From positions 1,627,001 to 1,691,000 of the forward strand of contig NZ_CP091716.1 of assembly GCF_022009635.1 (NCBI RefSeq): a stretch of 64,000 bases of DNA. The letters are read 5' to 3'. Both the position numbers and the translations under genes were made by a program. The first letter of the stretch is position 1, and the number at the start of each line of letters is the position of its first letter. Below are positions 1 to 7,573 of this stretch, piece after piece. The notes under the pieces are model-generated. The model did not search any database, was not told the DNA's origin, and was given only the letters and a program-made list of their open reading frames with translations. The stretch comes from Variovorax paradoxus (GTDB lineage Bacteria > Pseudomonadota > Gammaproteobacteria > Burkholderiales > Burkholderiaceae_C).

Positions 1-1356
1 CGCGCTGTAGACGATGCCGCTGATGCGGATGGCCAGATGCCCGAACGGGTTTTCGAGCACGACCCGTTGCGGCGTTTGCGAGGTGGCGTAGGACAGCAGC
101 AGTTCGACCTCTGCCGGTGCTTCGGCATCCAGTTGCGCCAGCGCCTGATCGATGCCCTGGACGGGCGCGCCGTTCTCGATGCCATAGTCGGGCAGTGGGT
201 AAGCCGGCCTGAAACCATCGTCGAGCGCAAACCGGACGATGCTCGCGATGTCGATGCTCTGCCGGAACTCCCGTTGGGCGCGCAGCATCGCCTCGCGCTG
301 GGCGGGGTCGCACAGCAGTTCCATCGCGAACTTCCCCGCATCGTCGGCGCTGGCCGCAAACCTGGCCAGGCCCTGGCGCTGGAACAGGGCTGCATTCTCG
401 CGCTCGTGGCCGCTGATCACGTCGAGCAGCACGGTCGGCACCCCGAGTGCAAAAGCCTCTGCCGGCGTCATCCCGCCGGCCTTGGTGACCAGGATGTCGG
501 CGGCGGCCATGCAGGACGCCATGTCACTGCGCGACAGCAGCCCCAGAAGCTTCAGTGTCGCCCTCTCCGGCAGCTTTCCCTGCAGATCGGCGAGCACTTC
601 GTGCTGCCCCGAATTCGTGCCGCACACCGCGATGATCTGCAAACGACCCGGGCCGTGGCGAACGACACTGCCGATGACCCCGGGATAGTCGCCCACCCCT
701 TCCTTGCCGCCGGTCAGCAGCAGTGTCGGCACGTCCGCCGACAGCCCAAGGCCCTGGAGCGTGGCGCGGCGGGCGTCGGCGGATGTCGCAGGAATCCGCA
801 CCGGCATGCCGCTGGTAACGACCTTGTCGGCCGGAACGCCTGCTGCCAGCCAGCGCGTTTCCAACTCCGGGTGGGCAAGAAAGGTACGGTCGATCCGCTT
901 GGAGATGCGCGGGAAATAGCCCTCGAAAAAATCCGTGTGCAGCCAGCCGATTCTCGTGTCGGACAGCAGCCCTTTCTCCCGCAAGGTTCCCAACACCTGG
1001 GCGGCCCCGTAATGGGTGGCGAGAACTGCATCCGGCCGCTGTGCGGTCAAGTAGGCCAATACGCTTTCTTCCGGATAATCGTTGGGCAGCATCGACAGCG
1101 AGGGCGCACGGCTGCCGCGCGTCTGCATCGCACGGAACAGGCTCTCGAAGCACTCCGGCAGATGGTTGGCGACGAACCAGTACAGGCGCTCATCGACCCG
1201 TCGCCACACAGGATGCATGAAGGCGCGGATATCCTGCAGCAGTACCGGGGTCGCCGGAGATTGCCGCATTATCTCGTCCCGAATGGATTGTGCGGCACAG
1301 ATGTGTCCGTATCCGATAGAGGAATAGAAGATGACGACCTTCCCGGTGGTGCTCAT
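1..1356 (-). CDS. MGDG-synthase-like glycosyltransferase (3' end outside window)
   Basis: Open for 452 codons from ATG 1356 to the left edge with no stop, so the C-terminus is missing. The protein starts MSTTGKVVIFYSSIGYGH, the glycine-rich opening of MurG/MGDG-synthase (GT28) enzymes, and later has the donor-binding stretch TKAGGMTPAEAFALGVPTVL, which fits a nucleotide-sugar glycosyltransferase acting on a lipid acceptor at the inner membrane. After about residue 400 there is an extension with ENPFGHLAIRI, resembling the FGH motif of DUF4105-like or NlpC/P60-like domains, so a fusion is possible. A strong ribosome site (GGGAGAGGG) precedes the ATG. It would be the last visible gene of the RND/lipid operon but is cut off from it by the IS at 1519-2581. 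Family call is firm; substrate unknown. Confidence 0.75.
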   Translation of the reverse strand, partial: MSTTGKVVIFYSSIGYGHICAAQSIRDEIMRQSPATPVLLQDIRAFMHPVWRRVDERLYWFVANHLPECFESLFRAMQTRGSRAPSLSMLPNDYPEESVLAYLTAQRPDAVLATHYGAAQVLGTLREKGLLSDTRIGWLHTDFFEGYFPRISKRIDRTFLAHPELETRWLAAGVPADKVVTSGMPVRIPATSADARRATLQGLGLSADVPTLLLTGGKEGVGDYPGVIGSVVRHGPGRLQIIAVCGTNSGQHEVLADLQGKLPERATLKLLGLLSRSDMASCMAAADILVTKAGGMTPAEAFALGVPTVLLDVISGHERENAALFQRQGLARFAASADDAGKFAMELLCDPAQREAMLRAQREFRQSIDIASIVRFALDDGFRPAYPLPDYGIENGAPVQGIDQALAQLDAEAPAEVELLLSYATSQTPQRVVLENPFGHLAIRISGIVYSA

Positions 1357-1518
1357 CGCCCTCTCCCGCTGCGCAGAATGAAAAGCAGAAGTCATATGCT
1401 GCCGATCATGTAGCCCGTGAGCAGATAAGGACATGGACAGCACCGGCGGTGCCAAGCATGTGAATGGGATCTTTTCTCATGAAATGGGACTCTCTTGTTT
1501 CACTTGGTATTGGTCAGG
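1357..1518. other. Short gap between IS and glycosyltransferase gene
   Basis: This 162-bp stretch lies between the left end of the IS and the glycosyltransferase start. No convincing gene, terminator or promoter is visible. It probably contains the displaced junction of the upstream gene that the IS interrupted, but no clear continuation of the 2564-3367 reading frame is recognisable. Confidence 0.4.
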
Positions 1519-2581
1519 ATGCCGGCACCTGATTCGTCACGAACCTCAGCCTGGCGCATAGCCTGAGCCTGTGGCCCGATACGCTGACTCACTCCAACCC
1601 TGGAGAGCCAGCCATGCCGATGAACCGAATCCAGTTCCAGCCTGGGGTCTCGTTGCCCGAGTTCTTCGCCCGCTACGGGACCGAGGAGCAATGCACAGCG
1701 GCGCTGGCTGCGCTGCGTTGGCCTGAGGGCTTTCGCTGTCCGCGCTGCGCATCGGCGGCGCATTACGTGGTCGGCCACGGTGCGCGCAAGTTGTTCCAGT
1801 GCCAAGCTTGCCGGCACCAGACCTCCCTGACGGCCAGCACGTTGATGGACAGCACCAAGCTGCCGCTGCGCACCTGGTTCCTGGCCATCTTCCTGATCAG
1901 CCAGAACAAGACGGGCTTGTCGTCGTTGGCCCTCATGCGCCAGCTGGGCACGAGCTACCGCACGGCCTGGCTGATCCACCACAAGCTCATGACCGCCATG
2001 GCCGAGCACGACCGCCGGCAACCTCTGAGCGGCGATGTACAACTCGACGACGCCTACCTGGGCGGCGAACGACCCGGCGTCGGCGGCCGAGGCTCGCCCA
2101 ACAAGGTGCCCATCGTCGCGGCGGTCAGCACCAACGATGCCGGTCATCCGTTGCGGGTCAAGGTCTCCCCGGTGGCGGCCTTCACCACCGAAGCCATCAA
2201 ACGCTGGGCCCAAGTCAACTTGCTGCCGGGCTGCGATGTGCGCAGCGATGGCCTGAATTGCTTCGCTGGCGTCATCGATGCCGGATGCGCGCACTCCTAC
2301 ATCGTCGTGGGCTCGCGCAAGCCGCGCGACATGCCTCAGTTCAGCTGGGTCAACACCGTGCTGGGCAACCTCAAGACCATGATCGGTGGCGCCCACAAGG
2401 CCTTCAAGTTCCGCAAGTACGCAACCCAGTACCTTGGTGCCTTCGCCTACCGGTTCAACGCCCGCTTCAACCTCAACAACCTCCTGCTGGGCTTGCTCGG
2501 CCACGCCGCCACGGCTTCGCCTACCCGGGAACGCCAGATTCGTGGTACGGCTGAGGTTCATGACTAATCAGGTGCCGGCAT
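1519..2581 (+). mobile_element. IS1595-family insertion sequence
   Basis: A 1063-bp element bounded by 33-bp inverted repeats at 1519-1551 and 2549-2581 that differ at two positions; the ends begin ATGCCGGCACCTGATT. It carries one transposase gene on the plus strand, against all neighbouring genes. IS1595 elements normally make an 8-bp target duplication, but the flanks (tggtcagg on the left, gtggttcc on the right) do not match, suggesting a deletion or recombination after insertion. Confidence 0.85.
1614..2567 (+). CDS. IS1595-family (ISXO2-like) transposase
   Basis: A 317-residue transposase. The N-terminus holds a zinc-ribbon (CPRC around residue 43 and CQAC about 20 residues later) and the rest is the ISXO2-like DDE-type domain, with acidic residues in DVQLDDAYLGGE and VRSDGLNCF. 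The third catalytic residue of this family is often N rather than E, and SWVNTVLGN fits that. The length is normal for the family and no frameshift is seen, so it should be active. The stop lies inside the right inverted repeat. Confidence 0.9.
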   Translation: MPMNRIQFQPGVSLPEFFARYGTEEQCTAALAALRWPEGFRCPRCASAAHYVVGHGARKLFQCQACRHQTSLTASTLMDSTKLPLRTWFLAIFLISQNKTGLSSLALMRQLGTSYRTAWLIHHKLMTAMAEHDRRQPLSGDVQLDDAYLGGERPGVGGRGSPNKVPIVAAVSTNDAGHPLRVKVSPVAAFTTEAIKRWAQVNLLPGCDVRSDGLNCFAGVIDAGCAHSYIVVGSRKPRDMPQFSWVNTVLGNLKTMIGGAHKAFKFRKYATQYLGAFAYRFNARFNLNNLLLGLLGHAATASPTRERQIRGTAEVHD

Positions 2582-3367
2582 GTGGTTCCCGGGGGGGTGC
2601 CCCGTCGCATTGATTCTTGCCGCGATCAGTTCAGCGAGTTCGAGTGGATGGCCGTTCCCTGTGGCCGTCGCGATGGTCCGTGCTCCCTGCATTGCTTGGC
2701 GGCACAGGTCGAGTGCTGAACGTTGGACGGTCGTGCGCGCCACGAAGTCGTCCATGACATCGGCTTCCTGCAACAACACGCAACTTGCAACGAGGGTTTC
2801 TCCGTAGCGCCGCGCTACTTTGGCTAGAGAATCAGAGTAGCCTGCGAGAGTGGCCCCTGTGGCGCCAGCCGCCTCACCCAGCGGCACGGCCAATCTTTGA
2901 CGAGTCCGCAACCATTGTGCTGGATCGTCGCCTGTGATCTGCACATGCTTCAGGTTGGTGGCCTCCAACTCAGCCGCCCGGTTGACCGCATCGGCAACCA
3001 GGGCCAGGACTTGAAGGTCATCGCAACGCACCAGCAAGCGGAAGGCACCTGTGGTCAGGTAATCCCCCGCCAGCACGGTGGCCGCATTGCCGAGCAGCGC
3101 AGATGAGCCGCGCGCCGCATCGACGTGGGCATGCAATTGCTGCAAGCTGATGTAGATCAGGTCCAGCGCGGTACCGGCGTTGATGCCCTGCTGCCCGGAA
3201 TGGATGCTGCAAGTCACCAGTGCCCGGATCGGTATCTGCTGGTCCGACAGCAACAGGCGCACGGCAAGCTGCACGGGCGCAGCCTCACAGGTCAGGGTAC
3301 CCGTCACGGCGGCGCGGACGCCGGTCATTACAGTCTCGGTAAAGCTCATGAGATGCGAGTCAGCCAT
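2564..3367 (-). CDS. Degenerate polyprenyl-diphosphate-synthase-like protein, C-terminus altered by IS
   Basis: A 267-residue protein. The stretch GNAATVLAGDYLTTGAFRLL, the helix pattern around it, and the later RRYGE segment match trans-isoprenyl diphosphate synthases (class I terpenoid fold). The first aspartate-rich motif, normally DDxxD after LH, is replaced by LHAHVD, and the second is CVLLQEADVMDD, so metal-dependent prenyl transfer looks lost or changed. It could be a regulatory subunit, as in heterodimeric heptaprenyl synthases, or a lipid-binding protein. The last five codons and stop come from the IS inverted repeat, so the native C-terminus is lost. The start overlaps the patatin gene by 8 nt; ATG 3349 is an alternative. 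Confidence 0.6.
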   Translation of the reverse strand: MADSHLMSFTETVMTGVRAAVTGTLTCEAAPVQLAVRLLLSDQQIPIRALVTCSIHSGQQGINAGTALDLIYISLQQLHAHVDAARGSSALLGNAATVLAGDYLTTGAFRLLVRCDDLQVLALVADAVNRAAELEATNLKHVQITGDDPAQWLRTRQRLAVPLGEAAGATGATLAGYSDSLAKVARRYGETLVASCVLLQEADVMDDFVARTTVQRSALDLCRQAMQGARTIATATGNGHPLELAELIAARINATGHPPGNHMPAPD

Positions 3368-4334
3368 GGGTTGACGTTTCTGCCCAGCGAGCCAACTGCT
3401 CGGCTGCGCAGCGATAGCCGATCTCGACGATTTCCTCGGCGCGGGCGAATTGGAGGAAGCGGATGTGACCCAGGGGCGGCTGGATGAGGATGTCGGGTTT
3501 TTCCAGTTCGAGGCGGGCCTGCGTGATGCGGGTCTCCATCACATTGATCGACGCGAGCAGCACTTCGAAGATGTTGGGGGCCGGCTCTTCGACCGAAGCC
3601 CAGCGGGCCAATTGGGCAGAACCCGGAATTTCATGAGCAAGCATGCGCTCCTTGATCCACTGAATTGCCTGCCGATAACCCTCAACCCAGTCGCCCCTTT
3701 CCGTCAGTCGGCCTGGCGGCAATACGGGCTTGAAGTTCTTCCCGGAAACGATCTCATGGTTGAGATCAACCGCGATGACAACGTCGGCTCCCATAGCGCG
3801 CGCCACGCTAACCGGCACCGGGTTGACAAGGCCTCCATCAACCAAGATCCGGCCGTTACTTCGTATTGGTGTGAAGACACCGGGTACGGAAATGCTGGCA
3901 CGCACGGCATCAATGACATCGCCGCTGGCTATGGTGAGTTCCTCGCCGCTAACAATGTCGGTGGCCACGGCGGCAAACCGTTTTGGCAGCTCCTCTATGC
4001 GCGCGGATTGCACGTACTCACGCACCAGATCGCTGACCTCGGCACCGTCCAGCAGCCCGGACTTGGGCAGCACAACATCGAAAAAGGCAACGGTTTTCTT
4101 CCAGTCGAAGGACTGAAATACCGCTTCGAGTTCATCCAGCTTGCCAGCGGCGTAAACAGCGCCAACCAGCGCGCCCATGCTGGTGCCGGCGATGAAGTCG
4201 ATCTCGATGCCGGCTTCCTCGACGGCCCGCAGCACGCCGATGTGCGCGAGCCCCCGCGCGGAGCCGCTGCCCAGCGCCAAACCAATTTTTGGCACGAACC
4301 CCTTTGAATCTTTGCCATCAGCGAACTGCATCAT
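3360..4334 (-). CDS. Patatin-like phospholipase (RssA family)
   Basis: A 324-residue patatin-domain serine hydrolase. It shows the oxyanion-hole stretch LGSGSARG (21-28), the nucleophile elbow GTSMG with Ser52, and the catalytic Asp166 in VDGGLVNP, so the Ser/Asp dyad is complete. Members of the family cleave acyl chains from phospholipids or related lipids. There is no signal peptide, so it should act in the cytoplasm or on the inner face of the membrane. The start overlaps the stop of the upstream UbiB-like gene by 4 nt (ATGA), and its end overlaps the prenyl-synthase-like gene, so the three are translationally coupled. The lipid substrate cannot be inferred from sequence. Confidence 0.88.
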   Translation of the reverse strand: MMQFADGKDSKGFVPKIGLALGSGSARGLAHIGVLRAVEEAGIEIDFIAGTSMGALVGAVYAAGKLDELEAVFQSFDWKKTVAFFDVVLPKSGLLDGAEVSDLVREYVQSARIEELPKRFAAVATDIVSGEELTIASGDVIDAVRASISVPGVFTPIRSNGRILVDGGLVNPVPVSVARAMGADVVIAVDLNHEIVSGKNFKPVLPPGRLTERGDWVEGYRQAIQWIKERMLAHEIPGSAQLARWASVEEPAPNIFEVLLASINVMETRITQARLELEKPDILIQPPLGHIRFLQFARAEEIVEIGYRCAAEQLARWAETSTHG

Positions 4335-6079
4335 GTTCCGCCCTTGCCACCACGCCAGATGGAGACCAGCACCCAGATGCCACCAATGACGGCAGCGATG
4401 AAACCGAGCAGTCCGAAAGAGGGCAGGCCCGGCAGGGAGGGTTCGCGCTCGACGGTCATGACGATGGCCGAGCCGACGATCAGAGCGGCGGTGACGATGC
4501 TTATCGCCAGGCGGCTGACGGCGCGATCTAGCTGATCGCCGACCCGCCTCAGATGGGTGACGTCGATGTGCACTTCCAGCCGGCCACGGCGGGCGGCTCG
4601 CAGCAGCCGGGAGAGGTCCTGGGGCAAGCCTGCCAGCAACGAGAAGATGTCACCGGCCGCCCGCCGCCCCCGTCTGAGCAGCGCTGCGGGGGAGTAGCGC
4701 GCGTACATGGCACGCTCCAGCAGCGGCAGTGCATGGTTGGCCATGTCAAAGCCGGGATCGAGTTCACGACCCAAGCCTTCCAGTGTGACGAAGGCTTTGA
4801 TCAGCAGGGACAGATCGTTGGGCAGGACGAGGTGATGCTGGCGCGGGATCGCCACGAGGTCGGACAACATGGCGCTCAAGCGCAGTTGCTTCAGCGGCAC
4901 GCCGTGGTAGCGATCGATGAAAGACCGGACTTCCAACAACAGATCCTGCTCATTTGCCACGCCGTCGCTCGTCCATTCGAGCATGACGTCGGCGACGCCG
5001 CCGGCGTCGTTCCTCACCAGCCCCAGCAGCAGGCGGATCAACTGGTCGCGGCGTTCCTCCGCCAGCCGGCCGACCATGCCGAAGTCGATGAAGGCGATAC
5101 GGTTGCCCGGCAAATAGAACACGTTGCCCGGATGGGGATCGGCGTGAAACAGCCCGTCCTCGACGATCATCTTCAATACCGCACTGGCACCACGCCGTGC
5201 GAGCACCTTGCGGTCCAGGCCGGCCTGGTCAACGGCCTGAAGCCTGCGCCCGGAAATACCACCGATGAATTCCTGTACGCAGACCCGCTCGCCGGTCCAC
5301 TGCCAATACACGCGGGGAATGACGATGATGGGAGGTGCGCCATCCGCGTCCGGTTTTTCCTTGCCCGGGACGACAGGGGGAGCATCCTGATCGGCATAGC
5401 CGGTGAAGTTCCCGGCGATGCGTTCGGCGTTGCGGCATTCGTCAGCGAAATCGAGTTCGTTGCGCAGCGACTGTGCGAACTGGCGCACCATCTCGCGCGG
5501 ATGCAGGACGCGCCATTCCGCGCTCTCCGTCTCGGCGAGTTCGGCCAGGCGTGCAAGCCAGCGCAGATCGGCTTCCAGAATGTGCCGAATGCCGGGCCTG
5601 CGCACCTTGACCACGACTTCGCCGCCGTCGTCGAGACGCGCCCGATGCACCTGCGCAATGGAAGCGGCCGCCAAGGGCTCGGGATCAAAGGCCGCGAAGA
5701 TTTCCTCGGGGGGCGCGCCGAGGTCTTCGCTAAGCTGCTGGTATACGGCTGCCCAGGGGGCGGGCGGCGCACTGTCCTGCAATTTCCCGAATTCGGCGGT
5801 CCACTCGGGTTCGAGCAGATCGACCCGGGTAGCGAGCACCTGGCCGAGTTTGACGAAAGTCGGCCCCATCTCCTCCAGTGCCCGCCGCACTCGTTCGGGG
5901 GGCGTCATGTGGGCGAAGTCTGCCGCTTCGCTCCAGTGCAGTGCCGTCCCCGCCCGCTCCAGGGCTTTGGACAGCCCTATCCGGCGCACCATGTCGCCAA
6001 AGCCGTAACGGACCAGGATCGAGGCGATTTCGTGCAAACGCCGTAGATCACGCATCGCGCTCAGTGCCTGCCAGAACAT
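4331..6079 (-). CDS. UbiB/ABC1/AarF-family atypical kinase
   Basis: A 582-residue member of the ABC1 family. The KxGQ motif (KLGQ, 77-80), the Ala-rich loop AAASIAQVHRA that replaces the usual P-loop, the VKVRRPG lysine segment and the HADPHPGN / FIDFGMVGRL catalytic and metal motifs are all present. Two hydrophobic helices lie at the C-terminus (about residues 515-575), as in UbiB, so it is probably anchored in the inner membrane. UbiB proteins are ATPases that help extract or move polyprenyl lipids such as ubiquinone precursors. This copy is cargo on the ICE, so a housekeeping ubiquinone role is unlikely; its neighbours suggest handling of another lipid. Strong ribosome site (AGGAGG) before ATG 6079. 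Confidence 0.88.
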   Translation of the reverse strand: MFWQALSAMRDLRRLHEIASILVRYGFGDMVRRIGLSKALERAGTALHWSEAADFAHMTPPERVRRALEEMGPTFVKLGQVLATRVDLLEPEWTAEFGKLQDSAPPAPWAAVYQQLSEDLGAPPEEIFAAFDPEPLAAASIAQVHRARLDDGGEVVVKVRRPGIRHILEADLRWLARLAELAETESAEWRVLHPREMVRQFAQSLRNELDFADECRNAERIAGNFTGYADQDAPPVVPGKEKPDADGAPPIIVIPRVYWQWTGERVCVQEFIGGISGRRLQAVDQAGLDRKVLARRGASAVLKMIVEDGLFHADPHPGNVFYLPGNRIAFIDFGMVGRLAEERRDQLIRLLLGLVRNDAGGVADVMLEWTSDGVANEQDLLLEVRSFIDRYHGVPLKQLRLSAMLSDLVAIPRQHHLVLPNDLSLLIKAFVTLEGLGRELDPGFDMANHALPLLERAMYARYSPAALLRRGRRAAGDIFSLLAGLPQDLSRLLRAARRGRLEVHIDVTHLRRVGDQLDRAVSRLAISIVTAALIVGSAIVMTVEREPSLPGLPSFGLLGFIAAVIGGIWVLVSIWRGGKGGT

Positions 6080-6088
6080 GGCGCCTCC

Positions 6089-7573
6089 TCATCTTTTCGG
6101 GGCTTGCTTGGTGCCGCCGCCCAGCGCCGCGTACAGCCCGATTTGGCTTGACAAGGCCGCCTTGCGGACCTGCACCAGCTGCTGCGCGACGGCAAGCAGG
6201 TCGCGCTCGGCGTCCAGTACCTCCAGGTGCGCCGCCGAACCGGCATCGAACAGCATCCGCGCCAGTTTCAAACGCTCGGTCTGCGCGGCGTGGGCCTGGC
6301 GCGCCACGGCGAGTTGCTCGGCGAGCTTCTGCCTTGCGGCCAGGGCGTCGGAAACGTCGCGAAACGCTGCCTGGATGGCGCGCTCGTATTCGGCAATGGC
6401 GATGTCGCGCCGCACGACGCTGACGTCGAGATTGGCCTGTCGCATGCCGGCATCGAAGATCGGCAGTTCGATCGTCGGCTGGAACAACCATGCCCGGGTG
6501 CCCGACGAGAACAGGTCGCTCAGGCTGGTGCTGACCGTGCCGGCGCCGCCGGTCAGTGCGATGCGTGGGAAGAACGCGGCGCGCGCCGCACCGATGTTGG
6601 CCTGGCGCGCCCGCAGTGCATGCTCGGCGGCCAGGATGTCCGGGCGGTTGAGCAGCAGGTCCGACGGCAGCCCGTGCACCAGTTCGGGCATGACCAGGGC
6701 TTCATCCATCGGGGCCGATGGCGGCGGCAATTGGGGTTCGCTGCCGAGCAGCAGCGCCAGGGCATTGCGCTGCTGCTCGCGCTGCAATTCGAGCTGCACC
6801 TGCAGGGCTTTGCCCTGGCTGAGCAGGGTGCGCACCTGGGTCAGCTCCAGCCGGGAGCCATGGCCCAGCTCGAAGCGTTTCTGGAAGATTTGCGCCAGCG
6901 ACTGCTGGTTTTCCACCGTGCGCCTTGCCAGCGCGATGCGCTCGTCGAGTTCGCGCAGGCCCAGGTAGGCATCGGCGACCTGGGCGATCAGCGCCAATTC
7001 CACGGCGCGGTGGCCCTGACCGGTGGCCAGCCATTGCTCGAATGCGGCGGTTTTCATGCTGCGTACGCGGCCCCACAGGTCCAGCTCCCAGCTGCTGATG
7101 CCCACGGAGGCTGCGTTGACCTCCAGGACCGAGCGGCCCGCCAGCGGCTGTAGCCCATCGGGCAGGCCGGCGCGTATCTGCTGCACCCCCACGCCAACCA
7201 TTGGCGCCTGCTGCGCACGCTGGATGCGGAAGGCGGCGCTCGCCTCCTCGGTGCGCAGCAGCGCCACGCGCAGATCGCGGTTGTTTTCCAGCGCGGTCTC
7301 GATCAGCGCCTGCAAGGCCGGGTCGGTGAAGTACGCGCGCCACGCCAGGTCGGCCGCTGCCGCAACGCCCGGCGTGTCGGGCTGCGTCCGCCAGTTCGAT
7401 GCGACGGGGAGCGCGATGGGATCGAGCGCGGGCGCCAGCGAGGCGCAGCCGCTCAGCACCGCCAGCACCACCAGCGTGCCGACGAGCCGATGGCGGGCCG
7501 ATGGGCCGGTCTCATGGCCTGCGCGGGCTTGGCGGCGGCGGGGGGACGATGTGCCGCGGTCATTCTCATGCAT
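6089..7573 (-). CDS. RND efflux outer-membrane factor (NodT/OprM-like lipoprotein)
   Basis: A 494-residue TolC-superfamily channel. A lipobox LSGC with Cys43 follows a hydrophobic segment, so it is a lipoprotein of the NodT type. Two outer-membrane efflux repeats follow, each rich in long coiled helices, for example the stretch ending QRNALALLLGSEP and the C-terminal repeat ending GLYAALGGG. It would form the exit duct of the adjacent RND pump. ATG 7573 is chosen because GGAGGAG lies directly upstream; it overlaps the RND gene by 8 nt. The gene order MFP-RND-OMF is standard for complete tripartite systems. Nine bases separate its stop from the UbiB-like start. Confidence 0.9.
   Translation of the reverse strand: MHENDRGTSSPRRRQARAGHETGPSARHRLVGTLVVLAVLSGCASLAPALDPIALPVASNWRTQPDTPGVAAAADLAWRAYFTDPALQALIETALENNRDLRVALLRTEEASAAFRIQRAQQAPMVGVGVQQIRAGLPDGLQPLAGRSVLEVNAASVGISSWELDLWGRVRSMKTAAFEQWLATGQGHRAVELALIAQVADAYLGLRELDERIALARRTVENQQSLAQIFQKRFELGHGSRLELTQVRTLLSQGKALQVQLELQREQQRNALALLLGSEPQLPPPSAPMDEALVMPELVHGLPSDLLLNRPDILAAEHALRARQANIGAARAAFFPRIALTGGAGTVSTSLSDLFSSGTRAWLFQPTIELPIFDAGMRQANLDVSVVRRDIAIAEYERAIQAAFRDVSDALAARQKLAEQLAVARQAHAAQTERLKLARMLFDAGSAAHLEVLDAERDLLAVAQQLVQVRKAALSSQIGLYAALGGGTKQAPKR

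Noticed and set aside
37..1413. A 458-codon plus-strand frame over the glycosyltransferase gene
   Set aside because: The minus strand shows clear GT28 motifs and a ribosome site; the plus-strand product has no recognisable pattern.
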